64,000 nucleotides of DNA from Larix kaempferi (GCA_027924585.1 BSBM01000602.1:6323501-6387500); one strand, 5' to 3'; positions 32,491 through 46,200 are shown, numbered from the stretch's first letter. Notes: generated by a model from the letters alone, not told the origin. Translations and numbers: made by a program.

Positions 32491-35400
32491 CCCTCATCGT
32501 CCCCCGGAGACAGTCATTAAATGTATGAAAGGCATTCTCTATGCATGCTTGGAGTGTGCACTATGAATCGCATAAAGGGGTTGTGAAATCAATATCCATT
32601 ATGGAGAATGAAAGAGGGAATTTTATCACCTTAAACTACTTCTCTTTACAGCATAAGAAGTGTATGCTTAGAAAATAGCAAGTATAAATGTTTTACATAC
32701 GTATATGTATTGAATTGCTACTTGGTGAGAAATCATGACTAATGAATCCTTGTGTGCTTGGTAGGGAAGCCAAGAAAAGGATTAGCTATGATGTGGAGGA
32801 GGAACTCCCTGTCATGATGGGGAATTGGAAAGGGATAAATCCTTAGCTCCTCTCTTGCTATTATACTTATATTTCCTAAGTTTCATATACTGGAAATTAT
32901 GGCATAGGGATGTTGGAAATGCAAGCGAGTAGCAGATTAAATGCATATGAATTAGTGGGCATGATTAAAGAATCATTGCATGGTGCATGTGGATTGCTTA
33001 TGCATGAGCATGATGTTGCATATGGGTAAAGGTAGTGAGGTTACACATGCAATAGCCCATTAATGGTATTCCCTATGGTTGATGACAATTAATGTTGTTG
33101 ATAATGGTTGTGGGAATCAGACCATAGAAGCATGATTGAAAATGCAAGAGATTAGATAGATAAAATGAATATGCACTAGATGGCATATTAATAAACATTG
33201 CACAGTGCATGTGAATTTTTTTTTGAATGTATATGATATTGCATACTGGTAAAATAGTGAGGTTTTACATATGCAATGAGCCACTTAAGATAATTATTGT
33301 GGTTGCTAATAATTAACTATGTTCGCATTGGTTGTAGGACCAAATACAACCGAAGCATGGCTAAAGATGAGGATGATGTTGTTGCATATGACCAACAACC
33401 TTATGAGGAAAGGAAGGTGCAACAAATCTATGACCATGAGTTTGGAAAAAGGACTGTCTAGCATTGGTAAGAGGCCAATTGATCAGGTAACATTAAGCAA
33501 TGTTAATAAAATCCATGCAGGTAATGGTTATTTGTGTTTAATTGCATGAATGTTGAAAGAGGATTTGGTAAGGTCTCTTCAACTATGTTTAAACTATGTT
33601 GATTTGGTTTGCATGTGGTATTGAGTGCCTGAATGTAAATGTCAACCTACCAAGTATGGTGAGGTGTGGGTAAGTGAAGGCAAGGATCCTTACAACTTAT
33701 AGTTTCTTAGAAACCTCAATGCATTCATATGAAAATATATCATGCCATTTGTGTATATTGGTTGTGAGTTTAACAACCAAAGCAAGTGAGGACTTATGGA
33801 CCTTCATTGGTAGTGAATGCTATGTGTGGTAATCATGGTTAGGCCATAATATGTTTGAATGCATAGTATTCGTGAGGTAATGCAAGGTTGCATTAAAGAG
33901 ACGTGCATTAAAATATTTTGTAAATGTTGTGAATGTGCATGCATATGTGTGGGTGCACATGTTGAGATGCATTGTGTGAATGCATGGTTGTGATGTGTAT
34001 GATTCATTGCAATTAGATAATAGATGAAATGATGAATTGTTGACAATTATGAGATCATTTCATGAGCTGCTGTGAGTACAGGAGAATGATGGCATGAAGA
34101 AGGTAGTCATGTTGATGGGCTACCAGAGTGCTCTGTGGAAGGACAGAGTTGCATGAAATGTGAAGTAATGAGTATTTACAATTGGATAGTGTACATGTGT
34201 CTTGCAATTTTATTATGATAATGATGCATATATAGATATATATTTCATTGCATTTCAAATATTAACACCTGAAAGTGTTTGAATTATTGAGCATTATAAT
34301 TATGAGATCACTCCAGTGACAATTGTAGCAATGAAAAGATTATATGCATAGATACTCACAATGTGTTGGCTGATTGATGTTTCAGATTTCAGGTAGAAAA
34401 TTCTTGCGTATGGCAATGAGGATAAGCCCATAGTAAAGACTGGGATCTACCATGTGGAGAAGCCAAAGGTTATGAGAAGGTTCTCATGGTTGTGAAATTT
34501 AACTTATTCATGAAAAAGATTTGTAAATTTCATATTTGAAATTTTGCTAATAATTTCTAATGACTATTTGGCTTATATAAAATTGTGTCAGGAGGACATG
34601 TTGTTGGTGGATGTTCATATATGGTAGCCAATGTAAAACCATAATGAACAGAGTGATACCACTTACGAGAGCCAAACAATATTAGGATAGCCTCGTTGCT
34701 AAGTAAATCAATTTCTATAGTAGACATAATTGAAAATTCATATTGAATATAATTATTAATGACATTGATTGGTTACGAAACAATAAGATCTGAAGTTTAT
34801 TATTAAATGTTGCTAACTATTTGGCTATTTGATAAGTGTTCTAGGAAGACACATTGCAAGAAGACCATGTGTGATGGCCTGCAGAAGCCAAACTCCATGG
34901 GAAGGACCCCATGCTTTGGAAATGAGTTTTGGGTGAAATGCCATAGTAAATTTTGATACCGTCTCAGCTGAACTGCATGTTGGTAAATCATGTGAGTAAG
35001 ACAGTAAAATTATGCCAAGAAGGCATGTGTGGGTTATGGAACGTGGAAAGATTGGGGTGGCAAACCGAAGGACTATTGACTCATAGAAGGGAGCCCCCAT
35101 TCTTCGCCAATAAAGAAAATATACATCCATTAAACGAATGAGTATTTTGTAACCCTAACTAATGATATACGTGTCTTGTTATTAGATTTAATATGTAGAT
35201 CCTGTTTTATTATTTCATTATTATTCCAAACTGCTTGAGTATGATTGGGGCCTACATGACTCACATCAGAAAGGGATGCATACCTTTTGGGTGTTGGGTT
35301 ATGTTAGGGTTGTCAATATTGACTACACCCTAAGGGAATGGACGCATTCCTGGTGTTTCAATACTTGATAGTGAATGTTATGAAATATGGTTACAATTTT

Positions 35401-36288
35401 AGAGCAACAATACTGATGAGCCTGCTTATCCTTCTTGTGCTATCAACTTACATAGATGCAATTGGTGTTGCACGTTCAGAGGAAAAGTGAAAAAGGGTCC
35501 TCAAGAGGACTATATGGGCAGTGGTAACCTTTCTACGCTCACACTAAAAGACTCTAGAAGGGATGGATAGGCCCGAGGAGCTGTATAGAATAAAAGGGGT
35601 ATCATCCTTGTGTGAGTGGGTATTGTGGGGCCATGCTAGCCTGCAGTCAAGAAAGTCACCTATAAAGTTCCTAAAAGGAACCACTGATTTGCATAAGAGG
35701 AGTGACATCCTTTTGTGGATAAAGAGTTGATGTGTGTGTGAAGGGTTGTGGTGTGAGAAGGTGTGGTGATATTGGTAAAGGCATAAAATCTCTAGTGGGT
35801 CAGCAATATGATGGGGTGCCGAGACTAACTGAAAACACTGATATTCCTATGGCTCCATAGTAGAGCCTTGACCTATAAAGGTCGGTGGCTCAGTTTCCTT
35901 CCATTGGCTGATGACCCAGACGGATGTGCTGGCTCGGCAATGGAGAGGGACAACCAGGTATGGAACTGGTTGGGCACCATCAAATGCTTGGTAAATCCAG
36001 CTGGTTTGAAGGTGTACTTGTTAGGCATTAACTACTTGATGTTGTGGAGCAACATGTGTGTTGGCCAAACATCCAAGTCCATAGGCGATCCCAAGGCTTG
36101 CAAAGCGAAGCAGGACCCTGTGTACTAGAAAGGAAATGCACAATACAAATAAGTATTAATTTTTCATTTATTTCTTGTTTGGAATAATGGAGATTTCACG
36201 TATAAGTCTTCTAATAGCTAAGTGGATACACTATTTTTTCTTTATTGAAAACCTTCATCATTGCAGGAAAGCAAGGACCCTGAAAGAA

Positions 36289-36411
36289 CTATAAAATTCT
36301 TGGTAAACCAGAGAGTAACTGGTTGGGTGCTATAAAATTCTTGGTAAACCAGAGAGTAACTAGTCGGGCGCTATAAAATTCTTGGTCAATCCAGAGAGTA
36401 ATTGATGCTTG
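36289..36411 (+). repeat. 41-bp tandem repeat, three copies
   Basis: Units start CTATAAAATTCTTGGT at 36289, 36330 and 36371; the first two are nearly identical, the third slightly diverged. Confidence 0.9.
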
Positions 36412-37784
36412 ATAAATTCAGAGAATAGATGGTGGGGGCATTAACCACTGATGTTGACATTGATAAAACCAATCGGCGTACTAGCCTGGCATTGCCATTC
36501 GAATGATTGTGGAGTAGTCTGCATGCTAGCCCAACATTCGTTATTGTATCCATGGGAAATCCAATGCTTATAAAGAAAAGAAGGAGCCTGTGGAATAAAG
36601 TGAAGACATCCAATACAAATAAGTACTTGGTTATCTTGCAGAGTCTTGCTTATGAATATACATGTGTATGTGATTTGGATCTGACTTCCTAAACTCTTGT
36701 TTAGAGATAAACCCTATGAAAATATACTAAACATGTGAATTGATTCAATGTTTGAGTGTAGGTATTGTTGGAAGCAAGGACTACGAAGGCATCCTAGGGA
36801 TGCATGTGGACATATGACCATCCTAAAGAGCTCAGTATGAGCGGTAATGAAAGATGATGCTAGTGGACATGTGTGGGTCCTAACAGCCAAAGGTTCTGTA
36901 GGCAATAATGGGGAAGAGTTCCCTGGTTGAAAATCCTTAGACATACCCTAGACACTAAGTGTCATAGACAAGAAAGGGCAAGTAAAGCATTCACATTGAA
37001 GTGAAAGAGGCTAAGGAGCATAGAACCACAAGTGATGGTGTGGATCCAGATTGGAACAAGACTATGAGGGAGAAACTCTTACTCTTCTTTTTCCTTTTGA
37101 CTGATGCATCTTAGAAACAAAAGATTGTTGAGTGCATGTCATAGATGAAAATAGATTGTGTTTTATTGCTTGAAATGAATTGTGAATGCTGAAATAGTTA
37201 TTTCCCTGTAAAAGGATGAACATGAATGAGTTCATGTGTATGTTGGGAAAGCATGAAAAGTGTGGAAGTCTCATGAGTGAAGAATGGACTTTCCATGTCA
37301 ATTGGAAAAATAATTGATTAATTTTAATATTGTGTTATGCTTTTCCTAACAGGAATTTCCATGATGAGTCTCACAGGTGAGACATTGAAAGCCATTGAGT
37401 GTTGCTAGTGAGAAAAGTGAGAGCCAGATGTGCACACTGATCATAGAAGCAGGCCAAAAGCTATTTGTTTTGGCTGAAAATATTCCTCAAATAGTTGTCA
37501 GGACAGCAAGAAAGATGGCATCCATGAAATTCTAGACTTGTAGATCAACTGGAAGGTAGAGACAAGGAAGGGATTGTTGTGAAGCAATTCCCACCTGCAG
37601 ATATGGAAGGCCATAGCAAGTAGAAGCAATTTGTGAAGGCCAAGGTACTTGGCCCTGAAAACCCAAGTAAAGGGTGAAATGCAAGACAGACCTACCACAT
37701 TTTGTGAATTTTGGACAGGTATAAAGCATGTATGTATTCCTAGGTATTGAAACACCGAGGACGGTGTTATTCCAAGGGGAGGGG

Positions 37785-38621
37785 TGTGAAAATCCTCACA
37801 GCAGATCTAAGAGATGATGTATACCTCACAAGAGTAATTATGATTAAGTAGGAAAATAGAAGAGTGGTCAATGTAGTATAATGAGCAACAGAATAATAAT
37901 ACAGTAGAAATCGGATAGAAGCAAAAATACTTCACACACACTAATTAATTAATCACAATATGAACAAATAAATAGTACAATGCATGAGGATTCGAATGCC
38001 TAAGGTGGCAATTTGAATTAGCCTTCATGGAGTGATCAAAAGATCACTGGAATGTCATCGGAGCACAACTAGTAGTCTATCTCATCATCGGTGGAGTCAT
38101 CAATGCACAAGTAACTATCAACCGTCAATCAAACTGAGTCTAACTGAGTGTGGTAGGTGTAACCGAATGTAACTGGCACATGAAGACACTAACTGAATGA
38201 AGGAGGCTCAATGGAGGGTGCATGAGGAGCTAACTGGAGTCAGAATGGGTAGTCAAGTCTCACTGGAGGTCCATCAGAGTGATACAGTCAGTTGAGAGTC
38301 AATCTAGCCTTAAATCAAGGAAAGAACTGATGATAATTCAATTAACTAAAGTGAAACTAAGTGGTAGGTGAGAGAGGACGAGTGTCTTCCTTAAATAAAG
38401 GAGGAAGGGTGCACTAAGCTCTAGGAGGGCTAAAACTGATCTGAGAGAAGCTCCCGGGGGTTGGCTAACTGAGGGATAGGTGCTGGACTGATGACTGGAA
38501 TGCATGAAAATGCATGCAAACCCTAAATGATGCATCAAACCCTAAAAGTGCATGCATGACTGAAGATGTAAAAGATCAAAATACTAGTGGGACTAGGATG
38601 GAGTATAGGAATATCCTAACA
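37785..38621 (-). repeat. 3' LTR of the gag-only element
   Basis: 837 bp; ends TGTGAAAATCC and ATATCCTAACA. Very similar to 40621-41232 plus 48578-48781. Confidence 0.92.
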
Positions 38622-38979
38622 CCCCCCCTTAATCCATCCTGGGCCCTGGTAACTAAGACCAAAGGTCACCCAATACAATGAATAATAACAGTCAATAAAC
38701 CAAGGAAGTGGGGAAAATTTCATGGGAAAAATACCCCCCCCTCAAAACAGACTGTAAGGCACACACAAAAAATAAATGCTCCAAACTCAAGCAGGTGTGA
38801 TGCTTGGTCATATGTCTGGAGGTATATTCTTCTTGGGAAGAAGTGGATCATGCTCAAAAAGCATGTGCTTGTACTTGCTCTTCAGATCGAATGTGATGAA
38901 AACAAATCCAAAAGTATGAGGATGATCCTTGAACCTGTGATTCGAATCAATTGAGGTAGGATCAAAAACATGAATATGC

Positions 38980-39376
38980 AGATAGTCTTTTGTCTTCTCC
39001 TTTGAACCATCATGGGTGAGATTATGTCAAAAAGAACCATCAAATAATAATGATTGCTTGAAATCCAAATCAGATTTAAGACTTGATGAAAAGTTTCTTG
39101 AGATCTCCTTTGAACCAACAGGGGTGAGATCAAAACTATCATATGCATGAGAAATTATCCCAAGTAGTAATTGCTTAGAATCCAAATTAGATCCAAGACT
39201 TGAATCATGGTTTCTTGAGATCTCCTTCGAACCATGAGAGGTGAGATCAAAACCAGTAGATGCATGAGAAATTATCCCAAGTGGATGGCAATGGTTTCTT
39301 GAGATCCTTTGAACCAGCAGGGGTGAGATCAAAACCATGATGTGCATGAGAAATTATCCCAAGTGAATGGCAATGG
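38980..39376 (-). repeat. tandem repeat in the gag-only element
   Basis: Four units of unequal length (about 63-120 bp) built on GGGTGAGATCAAAAC, ATGCATGAGAAATTATCCCAAGT and TTTCTTGAGATCTCCTT blocks, starting near 39013, 39118, 39233 and 39314. No known domain in any frame. Confidence 0.8.
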
Positions 39377-39387
39377 CCATATTCTTC

Positions 39388-39835
39388 AATCATTACAGGA
39401 AATTTGAGGTCTAAAATGGGCCTTATAAGAAAACGAGCCAACCATAATTTATTGATAATTTGGAATTCAAGAACCAATAGAATTTCAATAAAATGAGTCA
39501 ACCATAATGGTTGACTTGAAAATTTGTCATAAAAAACTACTTATTTTGTTCGTATTTTCAACATATCTCCCTGTTTTTTTACTCAAATTTCAAGCAGGAG
39601 CACTTGTTGGATGTGGAATTTAATTTTGCATCCAACGAGTGCTCCCACTTGAAATTTGAGTAAAAACAAAGGAAGATATGTTGAAAATACGAACAAAAAG
39701 AGTAGTTTTTTTCTTTCTTCCTCGAAAATTAATAAATATTATTTTATTATTTTAACTATTATTTCATGATTTTAACTATTATTTTATTATTTTCCTTAGG
39801 AGGCCCATTTTAGACCTCAAATTTCCTCTAATGAA
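39388..39835. mobile_element. foldback/MITE element
   Basis: About 27-bp terminal inverted repeats (GGAAATTTGAGGTCTAAAAT... at the left; partner ...ATTTTAGACCTCAAATTTCC at the right), with TA on each side. A second, longer inverted repeat lies inside (arms about 39548-39600 and 39635-39700, sharing TTACTCAAATTTCAAG and GTATTTTCAACATAT). No coding capacity. Sits in the internal region of the gag-only element, so it inserted later. Confidence 0.8.
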
Positions 39836-40006
39836 CCTTCTAAAAGCATGGAATAATGATCATATAGTAGTAAATAAGAGGTGATTGCTTGAGGAGGGCG
39901 AATGCATTACCTCCAATAACTGATTTTACCTCCGAAATAATCATGTGATCATGATGCAAACCAACAGACTCTGGTGCAAGTGAGGATTTAGGACCTTCTG
40001 CAATAT

Positions 40007-40456
40007 CTAGAGTGTGAGCTGGCACAGAAAGAGAAGAAGTTGGAGCATGAGTGTAGAATCTGCAAGTTCTTTGTGGACAACTTCAATATGAGATGATACT
40101 AGTTCATGATTTGAGAGAACATCAAGGGGAGCGAATGCATCACTTTGCTTGTTCTCGAAAGGGTTTGGACCAATTCCTTCATTCTTTCTACCAAATCTTT
40201 CATCCAGGTAAGCCCATATATTTTTTAGAGATGAAATATTAGGGAGGTCATATAACATGAATAGAGACATAGCATAACTCATGACTACACAAGCTTGTTC
40301 ACCTTCACTTAACCAGTCATACTCTTCATCATAGGATTCGAACTCTCTTTCAAAACAATAATCAAAGAGACCATGTCTCTTCAAATGTGCTATCATTTGT
40401 GGTTTCCATTCATCATAGTTGAATGGAGAAAGAGGAGTAATTCCTGATGAATACAT
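40007..40456 (-). CDS. copia-type gag protein of the non-autonomous element
   Basis: 150-codon frame. The N-terminus F-N-Y-D-E-W-K-P-Q-M-I-A-H-L-K matches the start of plant copia gag (DUF4219/UBN2 type, usually N-Y-x-x-W...M...L). Next come a central acidic stretch and L-K-N-I-W-A-Y-L-D-E-R-F. No zinc knuckle is visible, and no pol follows. Start at 40456 is the first Met after the primer site region. Whether the protein is made is unknown; the frame is uninterrupted, unlike most here. Confidence 0.7.
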   Translation of the reverse strand: MYSSGITPLSPFNYDEWKPQMIAHLKRHGLFDYCFEREFESYDEEYDWLSEGEQACVVMSYAMSLFMLYDLPNISSLKNIWAYLDERFGRKNEGIGPNPFENKQSDAFAPLDVLSNHELVSSHIEVVHKELADSTLMLQLLLFLCQLTL

Positions 40457-40620
40457 GGAAGCTGTAGAAGACCTACAAAAATAATAAAGAATATCTGCAA
40501 CTGCTGCTGCTGCAAAGATGCAGAAACTGTTGCAACTGCTGCACTCGAAATATTGGTAATAACCTGCAAAAAACTCTCAATAATGGAGATAAACAATACT
40601 CTCAACATGCTTTGATACCA

Positions 40621-41232
40621 TGTAAAAATCCTCACAGCAGATCTAAGAGATGATGTATACCTCACAAGAGTAATCATGATTAAGCAGGAAAATAGAAAAG
40701 TGGTCAATGCAGTATAATGAGCAACAGAATAATAATACAGTAGAACTCGGATAGAAGCAAAAATACTTCACACACTAATTAATTAATCACAATATGGACA
40801 AATAAATAGTACAATGCATGAGGATTCGAATGCCTAAGGTGGCAATTCGAATTAGCCTTCATGGAGTGATCAAAAGATCACCGGAGTGTCATCAGAGCAC
40901 AACTAGTAGTCTATCTCATCATCGGTGGAGTCATCAATGCACAAGTAACTGTCAACCGTCAGTCAAACTGAGTCTAAATGAGTGTGGTAGGTGTAACTTG
41001 CCCATGGAGACACTAACTGAATGAAGGAGGCTCAGTGGAGGGCGCATGAGGAGCTAAGTGGAGTCAGAATGGGCAGTCAAGTCTCACTGGAGGTCCATCG
41101 GAGTGATACAGTCTGTTGAGAGTCAGTCTAGCCTTAAATCAAGGAAAGAATTGATGATAACTCAATTAACTAAAGTGCAACTGAGTGGTAGGTGAGAGAG
41201 GACGAGTGGCTTCCTTAAATCAAGGAGGAAGG
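40621..41232 (-). repeat. 5' LTR of the gag-only element, first piece
   Basis: Starts TGTAAAAATCC next to the primer site. Interrupted at 41232 by the copia element and continuing at 48578-48781, ending ATATCCTAACA. Together they equal the partner LTR in content. Confidence 0.9.
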
Positions 41233-41837
41233 TGTTGATGTATATGTAACTTCAGAATGTATTTCATCTATGTATTTCATATATATTTATTGTACCCTTA
41301 TTAGAGATGTGTTATTCCTCTATAAGGAAGTGTCGTCATGTGGATTGACAAGTGTCGCAAGTGTGTGTACTTGCCGATAGGTTATTAGACCACCATGTGT
41401 GGGGTCAGCCCTGAAATATATATTATATTGTGGATGTACCTAGCTAGACAAGTCGGCCCCATAAGGTCACTGGGCAAACAGGTTAGTATAAATAGAGATC
41501 AGGAGATCTCTATTTTGATCATTCGAAAAGTCACACTTCTCACACTCAGAAAGTGGCACACTAGTGAGGAGGAGGATCATCTACTACTAGGAGACTATCT
41601 CAAGTGTATTTTGGTTGTACTTTGGTTGAGCCATTTCTCTCTCTATCTCTGAGGAAGTTGTGGGGTTTTTCACCTTAGGGTTTTCCCCACGGAAACTTTG
41701 TGTCTCTTGTCTCTCATGATTTTGATTCTTGTGATGCTTGTCATGCTTATTGTGATTGTTATGCATTAACATATTGTATATGTTATTCTCTCAGTAAATA
41801 TCCAAGAGTATTGTGAATTAATGCTCAAAATTTAACA
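41233..41837 (+). repeat. 5' LTR of the copia element
   Basis: 605 bp, TGTTGATGTA...TTTAACA. Contains a TATAAATAGAG promoter-like box at about 41489. Longer than the 3' LTR mainly through a 13-bp repeat of TATTTCATCTATG near 41265. Confidence 0.95.
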
Positions 41838-41850
41838 TGGTATTAGAGCT
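41838..41850 (+). promoter_or_regulatory. primer-binding site (tRNA-Met type)
   Basis: TGGTATTAGAGCT directly follows the 5' LTR; one change from the common TGGTATCAGAGC. Confidence 0.9.
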
Positions 41851-42411
41851 AACCTAAGAAGAAGACATTTTGCAGTGACGAAAACTTGAGTTTCTTGTTT
41901 ATTGGGTTTCTCTCCACAATTTTTGGAAAAGTAGTATAGTAGATTGACTCTACTCATCAAGGAGAATCTATCTGTCCAATCAGAATTCAATTCTGAGCAT
42001 TTTCATATTTGGCCCTAAAAATTAGGGTTTCCACAAAAATAGGAATTTCTAAAATTTGAAGACATAGCTAGAAGCTCCTTGCCAAAATCGAAGTTTAGAG
42101 CTTTGGATCGAGATTTTTGGTTGGGTAGATCTCCGGGAAACTCAAACCCTAATTCAGGGCTCTCCCTAGTGAACCCGGGAGGACAAAAAGGAAAATCTGA
42201 AAGGTAAATCTTTTCTAATCTCAAATTCGAAATACACCAGGCTGATCAGCTCATCAAGGTTCATCTTTCTATCCTTTCAGAAAGTTGAAATTCACATTTT
42301 GAATTTTTAAGGTTTTTCCAACAAACCCTAATCTAGGACCAGATCCAGTTTTCAACATTTCAAGTGGTAAGACCTAAATATTTTCTATTTCCATTTGAAG
42401 TACTCTTTAAG

Positions 42412-43250
42412 ATGTCTCACCACACCAAGCTTGAGGATAAGCTTGAAGGAGCTGATAACTTCTGAGCTTGGAAGTATAGGATTGGGTTAATCTTGGAAGA
42501 GAATGAGTTGGACTCATATGTAAAAGAAGACATCCCTATCCCAGATGATGAAGAGGATAAGGTATTGCATAAGAAGAACTTGGTCAAGGCAAAGAGAATC
42601 ATTGCTAATTCTATCAAAGACCATCTCATACCCCATGTGTCTTCTCTAAAGACACCCAAGGAGATGTTTGACTCTTTGACCAAACTATTTGAAGGGAAGA
42701 GCATAAATCAGAAGATGCCCCTGTGGAACTAATTGAAAGGAGTAAAATTTCAGAATGGAGAAACCATTCAATCTTATTTTTCAAGGGTCTCCCAGATCAA
42801 GGAACAACTATAAGCAGTGGATGAAATTGTGGAGAATGGTGAAGTGGTGATGACCACTCTAAATGGCCTACCCAGGTCATGGGATTCATTTATTCAAGGA
42901 ATTTGTGCAAGGAAGAAGTTGATCTCCTTCAACAGATTGCGGGAAGAATGCTCTCAAGAAGAAGCTAGGCTTGTGGCCCAAGAAGAAAAGATGGGAAATG
43001 AAAATCAAGCTCTCACAGCACATGCCAACAAAGGCAAGTCCAAGAAGGAATCATCTCATAACAAGAAATTCTCACACCACCATTATCATAAAGATAAGAA
43101 AGATCTCAGATGCTTCAATTGCAATGAGAAGGGACACTTTGCTTCAGATTGTCCCAAGAAGAAAAAGACAACAACAACAATTTCAACAACAAGAAGAAGA
43201 ATAACAAAAGAAGATATCATGCTCATGCTGCCAAAGATGATGAACCCCCA
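42412..43250 (+). pseudogene. copia gag (three stops and a frameshift to pol)
   Basis: ATG at 42412. UBN2-type gag: A-W-K-Y-R-I-G-L near the N-terminus, L-P-R-S-W-D-S-F in the middle, and a zinc knuckle C-F-N-C-N-E-K-G-H-F-A-S-D-C at about 43112-43155. In-frame stops at 42463 (TGA), 42730 (TAA) and 42811 (TAA). The pol frame is shifted by one base relative to gag just after the knuckle, in an A-rich run (43157-43168). Copia gag and pol are normally one frame, so a one-base loss is the simplest reading. Gag of this copy is dead while pol is open. Confidence 0.88.
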
Positions 43251-46200
43251 AAGAAGAAGGCTAGGGCAGAAAGTGATAGTGATGATGACTCATCAAGTGA
43301 AGAAGAGTATGTTCTAATTTCTGCTCTCACAGGTACTATCTCCCATGGTTGTAATGATTGGTTGATTGATAGTGGGGCTTCCAAACACATGACTGGATTT
43401 AAGGAATCTTTTGTGAATCTATCTGAACATGAATCACCCCATAAGGTGAAACTTGGGGATGATTATCAATACCCAATCAAAGGAAGTGGTGAAGCCTCCT
43501 ACAACCTAGATTCTGAAAAATATTTGAAGATGAAAGAAGTCCTTTATGTACCTGGGCTCAAGAAGAACTTACTCTCCATCTCTGCATTGGATGCAAAAGG
43601 TATGAGGGTTGCATTTGTGGATGGCAAAGTCCTAATGTGGCCAAAGGGAAAGACCATAGATGATGCAGTAGTGATTGGAGAGAAAGAGGGAGGTTTGTAT
43701 AAATGGAAGGGACAACCTGAACATGCCATGGTACATGAATCCATGGAGCCAAGTGAACTTTGGCATAGACTACTTGCTCATATGCACTATATGGCACTTC
43801 CAATTGCAAGAAAGGTTGTAAAGGGTCTTCCTGAAATCAAGACCAAACATGAAGGTGTTTGCAAAGGATGTGCAAAAGGTAAGAGCATTAAGAAGGCTTT
43901 CCCAAGCAGTGAAAGCAAGGCAAAAGACATCCTAGAAATCATCCACTCAGATGTATGTGGTCCTATGTCATCCAGTTCTCTAAATGGGTATGTTTACTAT
44001 GTCTCATTTATTGATGACTTCTCCAGGAAGACTTGGGTATACTTCTTGAAGAACAAAGATGAGGTGTTTGATAAATTCAAGGAATTCAAAACCTTGATGG
44101 AGAATCAAACGGACAAGAAGATTAAAACATTCAGATCCGACAATGGTGGAGAATTCACCTCAGGTGACTTTAAGAAGCTTTGCAGTGATTCAGGGATTAA
44201 AAGGGAGTTGACTGCTCCTTATAATCCTCAACAGAATGGAGTTGCTGAAAGGAAGAACAGAACAATCATGGAAGCAGCAAGGGCAATGCTGCATGACCAG
44301 GATCTTCCTATGCATCTATGGGTAGAAGCAGCTAGAACAGCTGTATATGTGCAGAATAGAACTCCCCACAAGATATTGGACAACAAGACACTAGAAGAGG
44401 TCTTTTCTGGTAAGAAACCTGAAGTCAGCCATCTCAAAATATTTGGTTGTCCAGTATACACACATGTCCCAAAGGAAAAGAGGACCAAGCTAGATCCTTC
44501 AGGAAAGAAGGGTATCTTTATGGGTTACAGTGAAAGCTCGAAGGCTTACAGAATATACTTTCCAGGGTTCAAGAAGATTGATGTCAGCAGGGATGTAACA
44601 TTTGATGAAAACTCAGAATTCATCAAGTCAAGGAAGGCACCTATCGAAGTTTATGAAGAACCTAAGGAAACTAGATTTCAAGACACTACCATGACTGAAG
44701 CAATTGCAGAAGTTGTCCGTGAGTTTGAAGATCCGCAAGAACCTGTAGATCCACCCAGTGAGGATAATTCTCACAAGAGGAAACCTGCATGGGCTAGAGA
44801 GCTCATTCAAGATGCAGAAAGATTTGGCATTCCAGAAGAAGAACACAGAGCAAAGAAGAGAACCAGATCACATACTAGCTATGTTGCTTTACTCTATGAC
44901 ATTATGAACAAAGAACCTTCCAGTTATGAAGAAGCAGCGAAAAAGAAAGAATGGAAGGATGCCATGGTTGAGGAATACCAATCAATAATGAAGAATGATG
45001 TTTGGGATGTTGTACCAAGACCTAAAGAGAAGTCTGTTGTGATTTCTAAATGGATCTACAAAATCAAGCATGCTGCAAATGGCAGTGTAGAGAAATACAA
45101 AGCAAGATTCATAGCTCGTGGCTTCTCTCAGAAAGAGGGAATAGATTATGAAGAAACTTTTGCACCTATAGCCAGGTATACTTCCATCAGAACAGTACTT
45201 GCCCTGGCTGCAGCAATGAAATGGAAAATACACCAGATGGATGTCAAGACTGCTTTCTTGAATGGTGTAGTGGAAGAGGAAGTATATTTGGAGCAGCCAC
45301 TCAGTTTTGAAATACATGACAGGGAGTCATATGTGTGCAAATTGAAGAAAGCCTTGTATGGCTTGAAGCAAGCTCCCAGAACTTGGTATGGTAGGATGGA
45401 CAGTTTCCTATCTAGTTTTGGCTTTACCAAGAGTAAAGCGGATTCCAACCTTTACTACAAGGTTGAGGAAGGGAATCCTGTGATTCTACTCCTGTATGTA
45501 GATGACTTATTTGTAACAGGAGATGACAGATTGATTGCAGATACTAAGAGGAAGCTTGTTGCTAAGTTTGATATGAAATATTTGAGAATGATGCATTATT
45601 TCCTAGGTATGGAGGTGTGGCAGAGTGCAAGTGGGATCTTCCTTGGTCAAGGGAAGTACACAGTAGATATCTTGAAGATATTCGGGATGATGGATTGCAA
45701 GGCCATGGCCACACCTATGGCATCGAATCTAAAGCTTCTATGTGATGCTTCATCTAAGCCAGTTGATGTCTCTACGTATCATCAGATGATTGGGTCTTTG
45801 ATGTACCTGATGAACACAAGACCAGATATTTTCTTTTCGGTGAACACATTAAGCCAGTTCCTGACGAATCTGAGGAGTGTTCACCTGGTTGCGGTAAAGA
45901 ATGCTATGAGGTACCTGAAGGGTACAGTGGATTATGGGCTCAAGTATGAAGCGACTCAAAAGTTCAACCTGCAGGGTTATGTTGATTCAGATTGGGCAGG
46001 CAGTGCTGCAGATAGGAAGAGCACATCTAGGTGTTGCTTCAGTATGGGATCAGGTGTGATCTCTTGGTTTAGCAGGAAGCAGTCCTGTGTAGCACTGAGT
46101 ACAGCTGAGGCAGAGTATGTTGCAGCCTGCTCAGCTAGTTGTGAGGCAGTATGGCTACGGAAGCTACTGTCTGAGTTATTTGATATCCCGTTGGATGCTA

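Larger units (their letters stand above)
31690..37779 (+). other. coding-poor internal region of the LTR element
   Basis: About 6.1 kb without any recognisable gag or pol domain, so probably a non-autonomous (LARD-like) element. 31810-32490 is a GC-richer array of short degenerate units with GAAACGGTCGGYGAR and GCGAGTT motifs. 32910-33340 holds two ~222-bp tandem copies. 33320-33540 has a short open segment of no known family. 36289-36411 holds three 41-bp copies (CTATAAAATTCTTGGT...). The 3' end is a purine tract, AAGGGGAGGGG (37774-37784). Confidence 0.6.

Noticed and set aside
43149-43170. Programmed -1 frameshift between copia gag and pol
   Set aside because: The A-rich run is suggestive, but copia elements normally use one frame and this gag also has three stops; a one-base loss is simpler.
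43544-46000. Minus-strand open frames within the copia pol
   Set aside because: They are antisense shadows of an intact, domain-verified pol frame.
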